A DNA stretch of 64,000 bases, taken from NCBI GenBank assembly GCA_905178155.1, contig CAJINV010000005.1, forward strand, positions 7,934,515-7,998,514, written 5' to 3'. The DNA comes from Amoebophrya sp. A120 (lineage: Eukaryota > Sar > Dinophyceae > Syndiniales > Amoebophryaceae). Under the pieces are notes generated by a model. It was not told the origin of the DNA. It saw only the letters and a list, made by a program, of their open reading frames with translations, and searched no databases. The position numbers and the translations under genes are program-made. This document shows positions 58,993 through 64,000 of the stretch, piece by piece; positions within the stretch are counted from its first letter, which is position 1; each line of letters starts with the position of its first letter.

Positions 58993-59945
58993 TCGGGGAA
59001 GATTGAACGGCGAAATTCACGACTTTCGAAGATATATTCCGAGCGGAAATTACTTCGTGTAGTTTTTCTTCTTTGATTTCGTCGTTTTCTCCCACAACGA
59101 GCTAATAAAGATGTTTTGGGATTGGAGTTTTTTCTAGATGGGACGCAGATTGTTCGCTAGTACTTTTCTCAAACTGAGTCGAGAAAAGCGCGAAGTCTTT
59201 TAAATTCCTGGTGAGACGGTCGTGTTTGTTTGATTGAGATTTCAATGACGTATTACCTGTGTCACTTTTGCTCAATTTGCCACATTTGCCCTTGAAGAAA
59301 CGAAGGAACAACTACACTTCAAGCTGGAAGCCAAGAAAAAATCATCTCTCTTTTGCACTCGGTGGACCAACAGTTTTTGTTTTGTTTACGGAGAAACCGG
59401 AGGTAGGATTACTTAAACCCGTTTGGCTAGGACTCAAGACACTCGTGCCGTTTTGAACCGTCGCTCAGAAGATCAAAGAACAAACAGAACCGAAGCACAG
59501 TAGTTGTCCTGCTACTGCAGGAAGGAGAACAAAAAACGCACTTTGATACGCACAAAAAATCGGCCCGATATTATTATCAGTCGGTAGCTTTCTTCGAAAT
59601 AGGTACTTCTCAGCGAAAAATTTCAAGGTGAGACTACGGGTGCTGTGTCTGTGAAAAATCTCGGCTGTACTACTAGCAGTCCAAATGCCTTCTTAAAGTC
59701 CGCCGTACGAGCACATTCTCAACATTTTGTTTCGCTTTTGAAAAAATGCTGTGGTCTTGAAAATGAGGAGCATCAGCATGCATGCTCGCCTTCGATTGCC
59801 TAGAGGAAGACCAGAAAGTTGTGTTTAACAATCTCTAGTACTATGGCTCGGCTGCTGCTGTTAGTTACAGGGTTCAAAAGCACAGCGTTGTTCTACAAAC
59901 TGGGGGAAAAAAGAAATTCCACTTCTCTTATCACCCTATCAGTAC
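58993..59945. other. Intergenic, no gene recognised
   Basis: Between the start of the very large gene and the stop of the next gene. No introner element or supported exon. Confidence 0.45.
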
Positions 59946-62900
59946 TCAGTCCGCCTGCTTTCCTCCATTTTTCGACACCGCCCGGCTGTGGTCCCGCTTA
60001 TTGTTGTTCCCCTCCATAATATCCTCGTCTTCTTTGTCAAGACCTACTTCTTTCCGCCCGCCTCCAGTAGAATCCTTCGATTTCTCATTTGATTTTTCCG
60101 ATTCATTCGTATCAACTGCAAAAATGTCTGGGTCTGGAAGAATCGAACTCGTAATGCTGTCTGCGGATTCTATAAAATATCTGTGTTGCCTGAGCAGCAT
60201 GAGGAGTCAGTCTTGGGCACGCGGAGAAGGCATTTCTCGTGCGTAATTAGCATCAATCAAGAAGCTCCACTCAAAAAACCTGTTGTGCTAGCACCAGCAT
60301 CACAGACCTCAGTGGTGATGCGAAATGTGCATGACAAGCCCCGACTCTTCCAGACCCAGACACATTTGCAATGGATAATTCGGGCTGGCGACCAAATCTC
60401 CAAGCGCATCGTCCTCGCCAAATTGCTCTGCCATCAGCCGGTTCAAACGCTCCTCTTCGTCATCCTCGTCGGCCTGGATTAGAATTGTGAAGCAAATTAT
60501 GCATGAGCATGTGCATGACAGAGTCCGAAGTAAAATTTAGAAATGTTTCTCATGCATAGCTCGCTACGCTAGTCTCATCTGTGATCCGCGAGAAAATGAA
60601 AATGGAAATGCAAATGCAGCTGGTGCAAACGCAAAGCAATAAACTCTATACCTCCATTTCCTTCATCTCCCGCAGTTCTTCAAATCCTTTCGCATCGTAT
60701 CCTTTGACTTTCCAGAGAAACTCCAAGAAATCCTTGCTCCAATCTTCCTTCACCTCGTCCTGTTCGTCGCCCTCCTCGACATACGGTAGTTGATAATTGC
60801 TCATCGCGTTGTTGACGAACCGGTCCTCAAAAGACTTCTTGTCCCGCTCCACCAAGGTTTCAAACATGTACTCCTGCGTGAACAACCTCTTCAGCTGCCA
60901 CATAAACACTGTATCGTACTTGTTCATGTACTCTTCTTCCAAACCGCTCTCTCCCGTCTCGTCCATTTTCAAAATTTCCGTGAACTGCTCAATCGACTTC
61001 AATTCGTGCGTCTTCCGCTTGTAATCCAGAAAATGCTTCGACCGCTTCTGCACCCGCTTGTTCTGCTTCTGCTTCTTCAATTTCCTCTTCCGCTTCTTCT
61101 CTTTCTTCAACTCCTGCAGCGATCTCCGGTGCTTTTCGCGGAAGGCAGTAACCGTCGTGACTTCGTCGATGATCATTTTCTATCAACTGCAAATATCCCT
61201 GGATGTCTGGGAAGTTGCGAGATTTGTCATCCTAGTCTGGCATGACTCTGAACTCTGTGTTGCGTCACCGCAAAGAGCTTCTTTCGCCTGTCATGCAAAA
61301 ACGCAGTTTCTCATGCGGCGTACGCAACGTAGAACCGTGGAAAAACTTGTCATGCTTGGCAGCGCATTACAGTGTGTTTTCACTATTCCCGTCCTTGCAT
61401 CACAAGATTCCAGACCCAGACATTTTTGCATTTGATATCTTCCCGGTGCCGTTCTGCGAGTCGTTGCTGAACCGCTTATTTGATGTCGTGTGGTCCTCAT
61501 TCCCCGAAGAAACGCCGGAGTGGCCGTTCATCAAGGTGCTACTTCCCCCTCCATGATGTCCATTCACCATGGGCTGCGGATCCGTCTCCCCTCCCTCATC
61601 CTCGCTGGAGCTCAGACTGTCCGAATCTTCACTATCACCGAAGCTGTACTCCCCGACAGAGCTGTCTAGGTCGCTCAAGCTGCTCTTATAACTCGCTCAG
61701 GTGGTACAATCACAGAGGCTGAATTAGACTTGTCTTCCATAGTGAGCATGACAGACTCGCAGAGCATTCGACTTTCTGCAATACAAATTTTGCCAGATCG
61801 TAGCGCGGTTTGGGACAACTCCGGTACTTGTCATGCGTAATTTTATGCCAGTTGGCTAGATAGTGCACTTCTTGCATCACAGATTTCCATATTCTAGTGT
61901 AACGTTTGAGATTGTATTAACACTTGGGCGGGTCATAGCTGTCCAAATCTTCATCTTCCGAGTTTTCGGAAGACCGGAGGGGATTGTTGTTTCTGATGAA
62001 ATCGTTGTTCATTTGTTCCTCGTCCATATTAACATGGTTCTCACCGTCGTCGTCGTCGTCATCCCCCGCCGAGCTGCTCATGGCCTCCAGCATATTGTTG
62101 TGGTGGTCCATTTGATCATTTTGAAGATTACTATGCGGGCCCAATAAGTTGTTTGTCCCTTTAATATTTTTCCGTTTCTCTGTGCTGCCCCCGATGTTGA
62201 AGCCGGCATCTATCCTGAGTAAAAACGTCCCCACACCAGAGGCAAGATGGGGATTTCGCAACACAAACCTAGAAGCTTTGGGAGTCACGCATGACAAGTT
62301 GCACTCCGTAGTGCAGTGCAGGATAGCAAGCGCAGCCGCATCACAGATTCATCTGCTTATCCTGTTCATAGCATCACAAATTCCACAACACGTTTGGAAA
62401 TGTTTACCATAGGTATGCGCATCACAAATGTCCTTGCCATTGCAAATCTGCATGACAACTCTGGGGTGGGGACGTTTTTCCTCAGGATAGCCTCGTCCAG
62501 CTCGTCATCCGAGTCCGATAATTCAGAAATTTCGTCGGTGTTATCGCAAGAAAAAATTGTTTCACTGTAAACCTGTGATGCATAAAAATGGAACACAGAA
62601 ATATTTGTCTTGCTACACATGCAAGAAAGTGGATTTTTAGCTGTGTTTTCCCTTCGGAAGCTTGCATGGCAAATTGGATCTGTCATGTAGAGCAAACCTG
62701 TGATGCAAAACCTGCAAAATCCTTACAGTGAAACGCTTTTTTCGTACGATAGGTGTCGACGTCGCTGTACTCTGAAAAGGTGTCCTGCTCTTTCTTGTCT
62801 GTCGCACCGCCTCCTGCTCCGGGGGAGAGATGACCGAGTGCAGCAGCAGCATTTGCAGCTCCTGAGGATCCTGGTCCACCTCCAGCTGCTACAAGTTGTG

Positions 62901-63985
62901 AAAATGCAACACCGGAGTCCTGAAACGTTTTCACCATCAGCCCGGTTGCCGTGTTTTGCACTAAGCCCGTAGTTGTATGATCCGCGGCTGCTGCGTTGGT
63001 CGCTTGCTATGCACTGCAAATATGTCAGGGTCTGGACGATTGCCAGGTTTGTCATGCATATTTTGCATGGCCCATGATACCTGTCACGCATGGCCTAGCA
63101 TCACAGATTTTTGGAGGGCTCCCTGTTGCCTATTCCGCATGAGAAATGCCCTCTTCACGTGAGACAAACGCGACCCCTGCTCTTGCTAGTCATGCACGAC
63201 AGATTTTTTTGGAATTCAAAGACAGCATCACAAGTTGTGACCTTCCAGACCCAGACTACGTATTTGCATTTGATACTTGCTCCGCTGGTTTGAATCCGTT
63301 TTCCACCAGCCACTTGTCGTGCGACTGTTTCCAGGAGTCGAGACTCTGGATGAGCTGCGGCTTGCTGGGATCGGCGTCCAACTCTTTGACTAACTCTTCC
63401 CCGACTTCATCCTGCCACTTGCTGTAGAAATCAAGCTTCTTCTTCTTCTTTTTCGTGGGTACTAAGGAAGCTGTAATTTTTTGCCCAGCAGCAGCTTTGG
63501 AGGTCGTGGCAGCTTTATCTGCTGCTGTTCCGTCGGCCGTGGTCGTGACAGAAGATTTATTTATTTTCCCCGCCACCACCGAAAGCGCGACCTCTTCTTC
63601 CGCTTCCAGTTTCGGAAACAATTTTTTGTCACACACCGCGCCCATTACCGGGTCGCAGGTGCTGCCCCGCTTCCAACTGGTCAAAAATAACTCCGTGTTG
63701 AAATCTTTCAGCACCAGTACTCGCGCGAAGTTGGGGTCCACCGTGGACATAATGGCAACGCACTTTCGCTTCAGCTCCACGATTCCCTGTGAGACCTTTG
63801 TATCAAATGCAAAAGCATCGTACTCGTAGTAATCGCAGTCATGCACCATTACAAATTTTTTTCTTAACAAGGTCAATCCCCATGACAAATTTCATTTCTC
63901 ATGCTGAGGAAATTTGTCATGCATTTATACGAACACGATACTTTTGCAGTTCATACTTTGCCTGCTTGGACGATTTCTGGCCCAT
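59946..63985 (-). CDS. Unknown protein with acidic and Lys/Arg-rich tracts (about 710 aa)
   Basis: Start ATG 63985 (MGQKSSKQAK, with Gly at position 2 and Ser at 6, a possible N-myristoylation signal); stop 59946. Seven introner elements and one GT-AG intron (60474-60651) are removed with frame kept: KQAK|VSQGIVE, DVDT|DEISEL, LDEA|GFNIGG, DLDS|SLSDLD, GTGK|MIIDEV, EME|ADEDDEE and ASPN|ESEKSN. The order is an N-terminal globular-looking region, Lys-run (KKKKKKLDFYSKWQ), Gly/Ala-rich linker, acidic Ser/Asp tracts, a basic coiled-coil-like stretch (RSLQELKKEKKRKRK) and a C-terminal region with DWSKDFLEFLWKVKGYDAKG. Basic tracts suggest nuclear or nucleolar location. No family recognised. Confidence 0.6.
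60110..60377. mobile_element. Introner element, family A
   Basis: Repeat ATTCG (60105-60109, 60378-60382). Removal joins VASPN|ESEKSNE. Confidence 0.93.
60474..60651 (-). other. GT-AG intron
   Basis: Minus-strand ends GTATAG and ATCCAG; phase-0 join EME|ADEDDEEER. Confidence 0.75.
61181..61437. mobile_element. Introner element, family A
   Basis: Repeat TTTTC/TCTTC. Removal joins NGTGK|MIIDEVT. Confidence 0.9.
61687..61937. mobile_element. Introner element, family H
   Basis: Ends TATAACTCGCTC / GGGCGGGTCATA; repeat GCTCT/GCTGT. Removal joins EDLDS|SLSDLDS. Confidence 0.88.
62211..62489. mobile_element. Introner element, family B
   Basis: Repeat GCATC/GCCTC. Removal joins DELDEA|GFNIGGS. 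Confidence 0.92.
62542..62751. mobile_element. Introner element, family K
   Basis: Ends TATCGCAAGAAAAAATTG / TTTTTTCGTACGATA; repeat GGTGT (62537-62541, 62752-62756). Removal joins SDVDT|DEISELS. Confidence 0.92.
63008..63275. mobile_element. Introner element, family A
   Basis: Repeat CTTGC (63003-63007, 63276-63280). Confidence 0.93.
63801..63955. mobile_element. Introner element, family D
   Basis: Repeat CTTTG (63796-63800, 63956-63960). Removal joins SKQAK|VSQGIVE. Confidence 0.93.
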
Positions 63986-64000
63986 ATTCGTGGGAAAATT

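Noticed and set aside
571-63955. CRISPR-like array made by the recurrent GCATNACAA words
   Set aside because: Words are short, in both orientations, irregularly spaced and confined to TIR-bounded elements inside eukaryotic genes.
1-64000. tRNA, rRNA or snRNA genes
   Set aside because: I saw no cloverleaf, conserved rRNA core or Sm-site snRNA that I could defend by eye; a covariance-model scan would be decisive.

Overview
The window looks like nuclear DNA of a eukaryote whose genome is invaded by introner elements (IEs), most likely a syndinian dinoflagellate parasite such as Amoebophrya. That placement is an inference from intron style and gene content, and from recollection that Amoebophrya was reported to carry such elements; no species marker is present. 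All convincing genes lie on the minus strand, so the window reads right to left.

Layout in coordinate order (all minus strand): 1-4616 glycosyltransferase-like type II membrane protein (3' end missing); 4617-7337 intergenic with a GC-rich, hairpin-rich island; 7338-10810 longin R-SNARE (VAMP7-like); about 11538-12640 an IE-free gene of unknown function (tentative); 12748-13066 a stray copy of the SNARE exon; 13374-17249 unknown multi-exon protein; 19227-20885 small secreted cysteine-containing protein; 22108-22645 spliceosomal Sm protein F; 23766-32363 single-domain voltage-gated cation channel; 32364-38081 repeats with an assembly gap, a TIR transposon and a foldback element; 38082-39924 unknown membrane or secreted protein; 43827-58992 a protein of roughly 2,500 residues with a PHD-like zinc cluster; 59946-63985 a protein of about 710 residues with acidic and Lys-rich tracts.

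The dominant system is the IE population. I delimit 83 elements in at least 12 terminal-inverted-repeat (TIR) families, called A to L here, together about a third of the window. 20-base tips or core words: A TATCAAATGCAAAWATGTCT; B TATCCTGAGTAAAAACGTCC; C TATCCAAGAAAAAAACTGTG; D TGCAAAAGTATCGTACTCGT; E GGAAAAATCCCCCCTCCCCA; F AGTGTTACAGTTACAC; G GTGTGTCAGGATCGAAATCG; H CAATCTCAAACG; I AAAAAGGCAGGCAGGTC; J TTATGACAGNGCAC; K TTTCACTGT; L TATTACAATGAAAAATGCC. Nearly all start TAT and end ATA and are bordered by a 5-bp direct repeat. Deleting the element plus one repeat copy restores the host reading frame at almost every exonic site I checked, so they behave as introns without GT-AG ends. The same transcripts also carry ordinary GT-AG introns (about 50-290 bp), and Sm F has only those. 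A duplicated host sequence supplies an empty-site/filled-site pair, one element is nested in another, and two sit inside ordinary introns. IEs of unrelated TIR families share an interior vocabulary of GCATNACAA / TTGTNATGC words.
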